A program made the translations under genes and the position numbers. DNA of 5,197 nt from an uncultured Acidimicrobium sp. (GTDB lineage Bacteria; Actinomycetota; Acidimicrobiia; Acidimicrobiales; Ilumatobacteraceae), in assembly GCA_903853285.1 (NCBI GenBank), contig CAINTF010000073.1, forward strand, positions 1-5,197, read 5' to 3'. How positions within the stretch are numbered: position 1 is the first letter of the stretch; every line of letters begins with the position of its first letter. This document shows positions 1 through 5,197 of this stretch, one piece after another. The notes under the pieces are model-generated. The model ran no database searches. It saw only the letters and a list, made by a program, of their open reading frames with translations, and was not told the origin of the DNA.

Positions 1-91
1 TTCCCCAACTTGGATCCCGAAAAACCCATATTTTTAAAGAGGTTCAGAAACCCAACCGTCAGGGCGGACTAATTGCCTTGTTGTCTAGCTC

Positions 92-139
92 AAAAAAACG
101 CTAAAACGCTACAAAAACCCAGTAAAAACAGTGTTTTTA
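92..139 (-). terminator. Possible weak terminator region after the M20 gene
   Basis: TAAAAAC (123-129), loop AGT and GTTTTTA (133-139) form a perfect 7-bp, mostly A/T palindromic stem that includes the TAA stop of the M20 gene. On the minus strand it is followed by CTGGGTTTTT and, further on, by a seven-T run (92-98). A tandem 8-bp repeat, AAAACGCT twice at 95-110 on the plus strand, overlaps the T-run. The A/T stem is weak, and no stronger stem directly precedes the long T-run, so this is tentative. Confidence 0.3.
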
Positions 140-1342
140 GAGCACATCCTCGGGAATTGCGCCATCTCCAAAAGCGGCAGAAACCTCGGCCCGGAGGGCC
201 TCATTTGTCCACATATCTATGGTTGTCATGGCCATGATTTTTGCGCCGTCCAAAATGGCCTTCATGGCTGGCTCGCCGATCGCATAATCGGCGAAATCTG
301 GCGTATGTAATGACACGCCTTTTGGCGAAACAGCGATCATTGGGTGAATTGAAGGCGTTAAATAGCTGATATTGCCCATATCGGTTGAGCCGCCACCTGT
401 GCCCGGCAAGAAATCGGTCGTCATCATGCGGCCGAACTGCGCTGCGTTACTGATGTATGCACTGAGCAACGGCATGTTGTCGACAATGTCTGCATATGGG
501 TTTGGTTGCCAATCGAGTTCGGCTTGGCATCCAGTTGCAACAGCGGAACCTTCGAGACACGATGCAACACGCTTCTTCAACGGTTGCAATGACTTGATTG
601 TTTCCGAACGCACATACCAATCCATTGTCGATTCGCGCGGAACGATGTTTGGTTTTTCTCCACCGTTCAGAAAAATTCCGTGAATGCGTTCGGTTGGCAA
701 AATGTGTTGACGCAATGCTGCGATGTTCATGTAGCCGAGCACTGCTGCATCGAGTGCGTTGCGTCCTTTGTGTGGAGAAACTGCAGCGTGTGCAGCTTCG
801 CCAACATAACGAACCAAGCAATGTTGAATTGCAATTGCATTCATGCGTGCAAGTTCTGTGTCGGCTGGGTGGATCATCATTGATGCAGTTACCCCATCAA
901 ATGCGCCTTTTCTTGCCATCATGATCTTGCCGCCGCCGCCTTCTTCTGCTGGCGTTCCCATCAACTTGAGACGACCGCCTGCTTCTTCTGCGAGACCAGC
1001 AAGCGCGAGTCCTGCACCAAGACCTGCTGCAGCGATGATGTTGTGTCCACAAGCATGACCGATACCTGGCAACGCGTCGTACTCGCACAACACGGCGACC
1101 GTTGCGCCTTGCGTACCGATTGTTGATTCGAAAGCGGTGTCGAGTCCGTATGCCTTGCGCGTTACTTTGTGTCCGTTATCGGCAATTGCATCGGTGAGCA
1201 ATTTGTGCGCGTGATGCTCTTCAAAGTTCTCTTCTGGATGAGCATGAATGTCGTGGCTGATTGCCTCGAGATCGTTTTTGAGGCGATCAATCGTTTCGCA
1301 GGCTCGCTGTTTGAGTGATTCTCGCAATTGTGCAGTGGACAT
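137..1342 (-). CDS. M20 family (M20D-type) metallo-amidohydrolase, AbgB/PM20D2-like
   Basis: A complete 401-residue zinc/manganese amidohydrolase, probably cytosolic since no signal peptide is seen. Visible family marks are the metal-binding HACGHN block (C98, H100), the PAEEGGGGK block (catalytic and metal-binding E133/E134), the MMIHP histidine (H158), the inserted dimerisation domain at roughly 175-275, and the closing GSTDMGNIS (318-326) and SLHTPDF (H346) motifs. The Cys-Gly-His metal site and the STDMGN block are typical of the AbgB / PM20D2 (ACY1L2) branch, which cleaves p-aminobenzoyl-glutamate or small dipeptides by amide hydrolysis. The exact substrate cannot be read from sequence; N-acyl-amino-acid or indole-acetyl-amino-acid hydrolysis are alternatives. 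Length is usual for the family and all metal ligands are present, so it should be active. The ATG start is supported by a -10-like motif only 6 nt upstream. It diverges from the ABC-F gene. Confidence 0.93.
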   Translation of the reverse strand: MSTAQLRESLKQRACETIDRLKNDLEAISHDIHAHPEENFEEHHAHKLLTDAIADNGHKVTRKAYGLDTAFESTIGTQGATVAVLCEYDALPGIGHACGHNIIAAAGLGAGLALAGLAEEAGGRLKLMGTPAEEGGGGKIMMARKGAFDGVTASMMIHPADTELARMNAIAIQHCLVRYVGEAAHAAVSPHKGRNALDAAVLGYMNIAALRQHILPTERIHGIFLNGGEKPNIVPRESTMDWYVRSETIKSLQPLKKRVASCLEGSAVATGCQAELDWQPNPYADIVDNMPLLSAYISNAAQFGRMMTTDFLPGTGGGSTDMGNISYLTPSIHPMIAVSPKGVSLHTPDFADYAIGEPAMKAILDGAKIMAMTTIDMWTNEALRAEVSAAFGDGAIPEDVL

Positions 1343-1348
1343 GGCTAA

Positions 1349-1354
1349 ATAGTA
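1349..1354 (-). promoter_or_regulatory. Putative -10 element of the M20 gene (leaderless type)
   Basis: On the minus strand the hexamer TACTAT fits the actinobacterial TANNNT -10 pattern and ends 6 nt before the ATG. Transcription would then start at or next to the start codon, giving a leaderless mRNA, and no Shine-Dalgarno sequence is present. A weak -35-like TTGATC lies at 1375-1380, with a spacer of about 20 nt, which is longer than optimal. Promoter activity is inferred from pattern and position only. Confidence 0.5.
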
Positions 1355-1368
1355 GTGCTGCGTGACCG

Positions 1369-1374
1369 TAGCCT
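1369..1374 (+). promoter_or_regulatory. Putative -10 element of the ABC-F gene (leaderless type)
   Basis: TAGCCT fits TANNNT and ends exactly 6 nt before the GTG start at 1381, the same spacing as the divergent M20 promoter. The first three bases also form an in-frame TAG stop, so translation cannot begin further upstream in this frame. No Shine-Dalgarno sequence and no good -35 box are seen. The position is consistent with a leaderless transcript starting at the GTG. Confidence 0.45.
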
Positions 1375-1380
1375 GATCAA

Positions 1381-3198
1381 GTGATTTTGATCGATGCCCA
1401 AGGGCTTAAAGCCTCGCGGCCGAATCGTCCGTTGTTTGACGATGTCTCATTTACATTGAGCGACGGCGACCGCGTTGGAGTTGTGGGTCTCAACGGCTGT
1501 GGCAAAAGCACACTGTTACGAATATTGAGCGGCGACTACAGGCCTGACGCCGGCGTGGTGCGCAATGGTCGTGGTGCGCGCATTGGAGTGCTTGCACAGC
1601 AACCGGTGTTGCCAGAAGGAAGCGTGCGATCTGCTGTTGGCGAAGATTGGCGCGCAGATGCGATGCTCGACAAGCTCGGCATGACCGGACTGCACGATGC
1701 GCAAACAAACGAATTGTCGGGTGGACAACAAAAGCGTGTTGCGCTCGCAGCATTATTGGTCAGTGAATGGGATGCACTCATCTTGGATGAGCCAACCAAC
1801 CATCTCGACCTCGATGCGATTGCCTATTTAGAAGAATGGCTAGCGAATTATCGCGGCGGATTGATTTTGGTAACGCACGACAGACATGTGCTTGACCGCG
1901 TCACCAACAAAGTGCTTGAGATTGATCGCGGACACGCATACATGCACGTGCCGGCTGGTCGCAATGCGGGTTCTGGATACGCCGCTTACTTGGCAGCACG
2001 AATTGATCGCGAAGAAAAAGCGGTGACCGCAGAACAGCGACGTAAAAACCTGGCACGCACCGAACTTGCATGGTTGCGACGCGGCGCACCGGCACGCACA
2101 ACGAAACCTAAAGCTCGCATCGAAGCCGCGACTGCGTTGATTGCGCGTCGACCCGAAGCAGCTGCACGCAGTGGCGAACTTGGCTTGTCACTTGGCAACC
2201 AACGCCTTGGCTCAAAGGGTGTTGAGTTGCATGGCATTGGTTTTTCTTGGCCGGCCAATGCAAATGGCGAGCCTGGCGCGCTTGTGCTCAATCAGTTTGA
2301 TCACGAACTCGAACCCGGTGATCGCCTTGGAATCGTTGGGCCTAATGGTGCGGGCAAGAGCACACTGCTCGACTTGATCTCTGGACGACTCAATCCAACG
2401 CACGGACAAATAGATATAGGTAGCACCGTCAAAATTGGTTACTACGACCAATTGGGTCGTGACCTCAACGTCAATCAGCGAGTGCGCGAAGCAGTTGCTG
2501 GCGACAAAGGCGACCCGTCGGTAGAAGATAATCAATTGATGCGTCAGTTTTGGTTTGATGGCGACGCGCAGTTTGCGCCAATTTCGACTTTGTCTGGTGG
2601 TGAGCGCCGACGATTGCAATTGCTGCTCACATTGATTGAGCAACCGAACGTATTGCTGTTGGATGAACCAACAAACGATTTGGATCTCGACACATTGCGC
2701 GCTCTTGAAGATTATTTGGATGAGTGGCCAGGCATTGTTGTTGTGGTGAGTCACGACAGAGTGTTTCTGGACCGCACGGTGATCGATGTGTTGGCGCTCG
2801 ATGGTCACGGTGGTGCAGCAGTTGTACCGGGTGGAGTTGCCGGTTGGCTCAAGAATCACAATGCATCGCCGACACACCAGATCGCTGCAGCACAGCGCGG
2901 AAAACTCATCGCTCAAGATGCTCCGGTTGCGACGACAACTAACTCAGCGAAAGTAAAGCCGGCAAAGAGTGCGAGCACTCTCAAACGGTTACTTACGCAA
3001 GCAGAAAAAACACTTGCTCAGGCAAATGCGGCAGAGCAAAAAATTGCGGAAGAGTTATCGCAGGCTGGCAGTGACCACACTGCGCTTGCACGAATCAGTG
3101 CAAACCTCGCGAACGCCCAAACAAAGGTGGCAGCCGCGGAAGAGACTTGGATTGCACTCGCCGCTGAGGCCGAGGCACAAGGCCTCGACACTCAGTAG
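1381..3198 (+). CDS. uup: ABC-F family ATPase, Uup-like
   Basis: A 605-residue soluble protein with two ABC ATPase domains and no membrane segments, as in ABC-F proteins that act on ribosomes. Domain 1 has Walker A GLNGCGKST (36-44), signature LSGGQ (112-116), Walker B with D136/E137 and switch H166. Domain 2 has GPNGAGKST (320-328), LSGGE (404-408), D428/E429 and H458. All catalytic residues are intact, so both sites should hydrolyse ATP. The interdomain linker, about 190-275, is rich in Arg/Lys (WLRRGAPARTTKPKARIE) and resembles the Uup linker that contacts tRNA and ribosome. After a Thr/Ala/Lys-rich spacer (about 511-532), residues 533-603 form an Ala/Glu/Lys-rich probable coiled coil, matching the C-terminal domain of Uup. 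The GTG start is the first possible one in frame, and the N-terminus fits the family. A role in relieving stalled translation is inferred; an antibiotic-resistance ABC-F is less likely given the Uup-type tail. Confidence 0.9.
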   Translation: MILIDAQGLKASRPNRPLFDDVSFTLSDGDRVGVVGLNGCGKSTLLRILSGDYRPDAGVVRNGRGARIGVLAQQPVLPEGSVRSAVGEDWRADAMLDKLGMTGLHDAQTNELSGGQQKRVALAALLVSEWDALILDEPTNHLDLDAIAYLEEWLANYRGGLILVTHDRHVLDRVTNKVLEIDRGHAYMHVPAGRNAGSGYAAYLAARIDREEKAVTAEQRRKNLARTELAWLRRGAPARTTKPKARIEAATALIARRPEAAARSGELGLSLGNQRLGSKGVELHGIGFSWPANANGEPGALVLNQFDHELEPGDRLGIVGPNGAGKSTLLDLISGRLNPTHGQIDIGSTVKIGYYDQLGRDLNVNQRVREAVAGDKGDPSVEDNQLMRQFWFDGDAQFAPISTLSGGERRRLQLLLTLIEQPNVLLLDEPTNDLDLDTLRALEDYLDEWPGIVVVVSHDRVFLDRTVIDVLALDGHGGAAVVPGGVAGWLKNHNASPTHQIAAAQRGKLIAQDAPVATTTNSAKVKPAKSASTLKRLLTQAEKTLAQANAAEQKIAEELSQAGSDHTALARISANLANAQTKVAAAEETWIALAAEAEAQGLDTQ

Positions 3199-3206
3199 CG
3201 CAGTAC

Positions 3207-3234
3207 AAAACTTAATTACTTGTAGTTATTTTTT
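3207..3234. terminator. Weak bidirectional terminator between convergent genes
   Basis: TAATTA (3213-3218), loop CTTG, and TAGTTA (3223-3228) form a 6-bp A/T-rich stem with one G-U pair. It is flanked by AAAA (3207-3210) and by a run of T from 3229. Read on the plus strand it ends in a U-run and could stop the ABC-F transcript. Read on the minus strand it ends in UUUU and could stop the Excalibur transcript, whose TAA stop codon (3226-3228) lies inside the stem. The stem is weak, so activity is uncertain. Confidence 0.45.
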
Positions 3235-3489
3235 CTTCTTCTCGCAGATGACGCCGTCATCGCCGTTGTCCAACTTCTTGTAGTTTGCGTTGTAGACAGC
3301 TGCATTTACTTTTGCACCAGTTGTTCCAGCGGTGATCGCTGAGTAAGCGACGCCCTTTGGAAAATCTTTTTGCAATGCTGCACATGATGAATAGGACTTT
3401 GCTGCAACTGCCTTACCTTGCACCATTGCTGCAGGAGCAGCAATCAACAAGAGTGAAGCAATCATGATGGGGGTTGTTAGTTTTCTCAT
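3226..3489 (-). CDS. Small secreted Excalibur-domain protein (calcium-binding-like)
   Basis: An 87-residue protein with a clear Sec signal peptide: MRK, then a hydrophobic core (about 5-22), then a likely cleavage site around AVAA (27-30). The mature part is a single Excalibur domain. It begins YSSCAALQKDFPKGV (33-47) and ends in the acidic loop LDNGDDGVICE (73-83), followed by a four-lysine tail. C36 and C82 probably form the disulfide usual for this fold outside the cell. The family consensus loop is D-x-D-x-D-G-x-x-C-E; here the third position is Gly (G76) and an Asp sits at position 77 instead, so calcium binding may be altered. Excalibur domains are found on many surface proteins and nucleases; this one stands alone, so its cellular job is unknown. 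It is transcribed convergent to the ABC-F gene and probably from its own promoter. Confidence 0.85.
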   Translation of the reverse strand: MRKLTTPIMIASLLLIAAPAAMVQGKAVAAKSYSSCAALQKDFPKGVAYSAITAGTTGAKVNAAVYNANYKKLDNGDDGVICEKKKK

Positions 3490-3496
3490 GAGAAAA

Positions 3497-3502
3497 AACT
3501 TA
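3497..3502 (-). promoter_or_regulatory. Putative -10 element of the Excalibur gene (leaderless type)
   Basis: On the minus strand TAAGTT matches TANNNT and ends 7 nt before the ATG. The stretch between them, TTTTCTC, contains no Shine-Dalgarno sequence. This is the third gene in the window with a -10-like motif 6-7 nt from its start codon, so a leaderless transcript is likely. No convincing -35 box was found. It implies that the gene can be expressed independently of the mftD-like gene upstream. Confidence 0.4.
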
Positions 3503-3607
3503 ACTTTGTGCAGTTGCGAATCAGATGCTGTGAAATTGCATTATTCGCAGGAAACTCTTACTGGGTAAGCATGTGACGACAAGCACCGACATTCACAAGA
3601 GAACTAT

Positions 3608-3627
3608 CTAACCAAAGGGTTAATTAG
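3608..3627 (-). other. Small hairpin downstream of the mftD-like gene
   Basis: TAACC (3609-3613), loop AAAG and GGTTA (3618-3622) form a perfect 5-bp stem 17 bp past the stop codon of the mftD-like gene. On the minus strand it is followed by a mixed sequence rather than a U-run, so it is a poor intrinsic terminator. It may be a 3' end-stabilising or Rho-assisted structure, or chance. The rest of the 149-bp gap (3490-3638) shows no gene. Confidence 0.25.
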
Positions 3628-3638
3628 TTGCAGATCCG

Positions 3639-4811
3639 TCAATTGCCAAGGCTGCGATAAAAATCGGCTGGTGCGACAACATCATCACGAGTCAGTTGGT
3701 TGACATGCGATTTTCCAAGCCCTAACAACGCTGAGTCAATGCCACCGCGAATAACGTCGAGCACATTTTCGACTCCACCTTGACCATTGGCTGCCAATCC
3801 CCACAAATACGCGCGACCAATCATCACTGCGCGTGCACCAAGTGCAAGTGCTTTCACTACATCGCTACCTCTGCGCACACCACCGTCGAGCAACACTTCA
3901 ATCTGACTACCAACAGCATCGGCAACAGCCGGCAATGCACGAATCGGTGCAGGTGTGCCATCCAAATTATTTCCGCCGTGATTGGAAACCGAAAGTGCAG
4001 TAGCACCAAGATCAACAACGCGTTTTGCATCGTCTACACGACTCACACCTTTGACCATAAATGGTCCGCCCCACTGCTCACGCAACCACGCAATGTCTTC
4101 CCATGAAGGAAGCGGCGTTTGCATCCACTCGTAGTACGCGCCAAAAAATGTTGGTGCCTTCTCGCCCACCTTGGCCATGTTGGGTGCAACTAGATCAGGA
4201 AACTTGCCTGTCTTTGCAAACGACCACAACCACTTTGGACGAACAATTACTTCGGGTGCGAGTTTGAACATCGCATTGAGATCAATCTTTTCGGGAATCC
4301 ATGGGCTGCCCCAGTCGCGACCATTGGAGAACGACCAGTCAAGTGTGACGATGAGGCCCTTTGCACCAGCTGCACGAGCGCGTTCCATGCGTTGCACAAG
4401 TGTGTCTTTATCTCCGCACCAATACATCTGGAAAAAAGTTTGCGAGTTGACTGCTGCAACTTCTTCAACTGACTTGCTTGCAAACGAGCTCAGCCCCATC
4501 GCAATGCCACGGTTGGCAGCTGCACGAGCAATGGCAACTTCGCCCTGCGGGTGCACTGCCTGCACGCCAGTTGGCGAGATGATTACCGGCATCGACATGT
4601 CTTGACCCATCACACGCACTGACATCTCGCGTGTTGATGAAAGACCTGCAACGTGAGGTGCGAAACCAAGTTGATCAAACGAATCCAGATTGTCGCGCAT
4701 CGAAAGTCCCTTTTCGGAACCGGCGATCAATGCACCGTAGACAGACTTTGGCAAGCGCTTTTGTGCACGACGCTGCGCCTCGGCGACAGTCTCAAACCAT
4801 GCGGTTGCCAT
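3639..4811 (-). CDS. mftD: MftD-like FMN-dependent pre-mycofactocin synthase (alpha-hydroxy-acid oxidase superfamily)
   Basis: A complete 390-residue FMN TIM-barrel enzyme. From memory, it tracks the mycobacterial MftD/Rv0694 protein almost end to end: AWFETVAEAQ (4-13), LPKSVYGALIAGSEKG (20-35), LGFAPHVAG (48-56), ISPTGVQAVHP (78-88), LDWSFSNGRDWGSP (157-170), AWLREQWGGPFMVKG (241-255), SNHGGNNLDGTPA (276-288), DGGVRRGSDVVKALALGARAVMIGR (309-333) and LGLAANGQGGVENVLD-like tail. MftD oxidatively deaminates the peptide-derived AHDP intermediate to pre-mycofactocin. FMN-site K254 and catalytic H278 and D158 are present. The carboxylate-binding Arg of lactate/glycolate oxidases (R257 in spinach glycolate oxidase) is Asn281, and the two active-site Tyr (24, 129) are Ala27 and Cys132, which argues against a simple alpha-hydroxy-acid substrate. 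The start matches the mycobacterial N-terminus. It begins 6 bp after the mttB-like stop with no strong ribosome site, suggesting translational coupling. No mftA/B/C is in the window, so pathway membership is inferred. Confidence 0.85.
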   Translation of the reverse strand: MATAWFETVAEAQRRAQKRLPKSVYGALIAGSEKGLSMRDNLDSFDQLGFAPHVAGLSSTREMSVRVMGQDMSMPVIISPTGVQAVHPQGEVAIARAAANRGIAMGLSSFASKSVEEVAAVNSQTFFQMYWCGDKDTLVQRMERARAAGAKGLIVTLDWSFSNGRDWGSPWIPEKIDLNAMFKLAPEVIVRPKWLWSFAKTGKFPDLVAPNMAKVGEKAPTFFGAYYEWMQTPLPSWEDIAWLREQWGGPFMVKGVSRVDDAKRVVDLGATALSVSNHGGNNLDGTPAPIRALPAVADAVGSQIEVLLDGGVRRGSDVVKALALGARAVMIGRAYLWGLAANGQGGVENVLDVIRGGIDSALLGLGKSHVNQLTRDDVVAPADFYRSLGN

Positions 4812-4817
4812 CAGGCT

Positions 4818-5197
4818 CTACAGGTTGGCAGGAAGAATGCTTGGATGCAACATGTTTTCACGCGGCAAACGAATATCCAAGTAGGTGCGAATGTTCGCAT
4901 CAACACTCTCTGGAATGTGGCTTGGATAATGGTTGTCCAAGATCTCGCGCACCTTTTTGTGGGCAACGTCATAAATCTCAGGCTTGCCCACTTCTTTCCA
5001 CTCTTTTGAGCTCAGACGATCGCCAATGGCTGGGTACAGATACTCACTTTGCATGATGCGCAAAGTCTGCTCTGCTCCCAAATAATGTCCAGGACCACCG
5101 ATGCACTGTGCGCGCATTGTCTCGATTGACAACGACTCGTCAGTGACTTCGATGCCCTTGATCGTTCGCTGTACCGAACCAATGGTGTCGTTATCAA
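4818..5197 (-). CDS. MttB-superfamily trimethylamine/quaternary-amine:corrinoid methyltransferase, C-terminal part
   Basis: The last 125 codons of a gene whose start lies beyond the right edge; the frame is open to the final bases, and a TTG at 5130-5132 is internal, not a start. The visible piece matches the C-terminus of the MttB superfamily: DNDTIGSVQRTIKGIEVTDE (1-20 of the visible part), GGPGHYLGAEQTLRIMQSEYL-like block (33-53), then YPAIGDR (54-60), KEWKEVGKPEI (64-74), ILDNHYPSHIP (85-95) and DIRLPREN (107-114). These TIM-barrel enzymes move a methyl group from a methylated amine to a cobalamin protein. The pyrrolysine position of true MttB lies upstream of this segment, so trimethylamine versus betaine-type substrates cannot be decided. 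The DIRLPREN-type ending resembles paralogs from aerobic marine bacteria. It is the promoter-proximal gene of a likely operon with the mftD-like gene. Confidence 0.88.
   Translation of the reverse strand, partial: DNDTIGSVQRTIKGIEVTDESLSIETMRAQCIGGPGHYLGAEQTLRIMQSEYLYPAIGDRLSSKEWKEVGKPEIYDVAHKKVREILDNHYPSHIPESVDANIRTYLDIRLPRENMLHPSILPANL

Noticed and set aside
36..70. A short GGTT/AACC inverted repeat that suggested a tRNA arm.
   Set aside because: No acceptor stem, anticodon arm or T-loop consensus can be assembled around it on either strand.
3..104. Open plus-strand frame from the left edge ending in TAA at 102-104, which could be the last 33 codons of a convergent gene.
   Set aside because: It is short, shows no recognisable family, and another plus frame (to 72) is also open; one edge-truncated tail cannot be told from chance.
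2212..2916. A long minus-strand open frame (234 codons) inside the ABC-F gene.
   Set aside because: It is wholly antisense to a gene with intact motifs, and its translation is rich in Cys, His and Gln with no domain, as expected of a shadow frame.
3490..3638. A possible mycofactocin precursor peptide gene (mftA) or small RNA in the gap beside the mftD-like gene.
   Set aside because: No frame encodes a 30-40 residue peptide ending in the expected Val-Tyr pair; only a 12-codon frame is present and only a weak hairpin is seen.
3639..4811. Lactate 2-monooxygenase or L-lactate dehydrogenase (LldD) for the FMN enzyme.
   Set aside because: The substrate-binding Arg and both active-site Tyr are replaced, and the remembered similarity to MftD runs almost the full length.
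4631..5056. Plus-strand open frames across the mttB-like/mftD-like junction.
   Set aside because: They lie opposite two clear family members, have no recognisable domain and no promoter or ribosome site.

Overview
The window looks like bacterial chromosome from an actinobacterium. The strongest signs are a gene that closely resembles the actinobacterial mycofactocin enzyme MftD, a small secreted Excalibur-domain protein, and three genes whose -10-like TANNNT hexamers sit only 6-7 nt before the start codon, the arrangement of actinobacterial leaderless mRNAs. Base composition is close to balanced, unlike high-GC soil actinobacteria. A streamlined aquatic lineage (for example an Acidimicrobiia/Ilumatobacter-type organism) is my inference and is not proven here. 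No rRNA, tRNA, CRISPR array, insertion sequence or phage gene is visible.

Layout. Bases 1-136 are a short tail downstream of the first gene, with an A/T hairpin and T-tracts but no convincing gene. An M20-family amidohydrolase (137-1342, minus) is divergent from a Uup-type ABC-F ATPase (1381-3198, plus). Only 38 bp separate them, and both -10-like motifs lie 6 nt before their start codons. The ABC-F gene converges on a small secreted Excalibur protein (3226-3489, minus) across 27 bp that hold a shared weak terminator. Upstream of the Excalibur gene on the minus strand lie an MftD-like FMN enzyme (3639-4811) and, 6 bp further upstream, the C-terminal part of an MttB-superfamily methyltransferase (4818 to the window end, its start lying outside).

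How the genes work together. The minus-strand pair mttB-like/mftD-like is almost certainly co-transcribed and is the most interesting part. The second enzyme has the MftD sequence pattern and lacks the arginine that alpha-hydroxy-acid oxidases use to hold their substrate's carboxylate, so an automatic label of lactate dehydrogenase or lactate 2-monooxygenase would probably be wrong. A corrinoid-type methyltransferase coupled to a mycofactocin-type enzyme suggests a link between methylated-amine use and mycofactocin redox chemistry, but no mftA, mftB or mftC is in view. The M20 hydrolase, ABC-F protein and Excalibur protein look like ordinary housekeeping or envelope genes with their own promoters.
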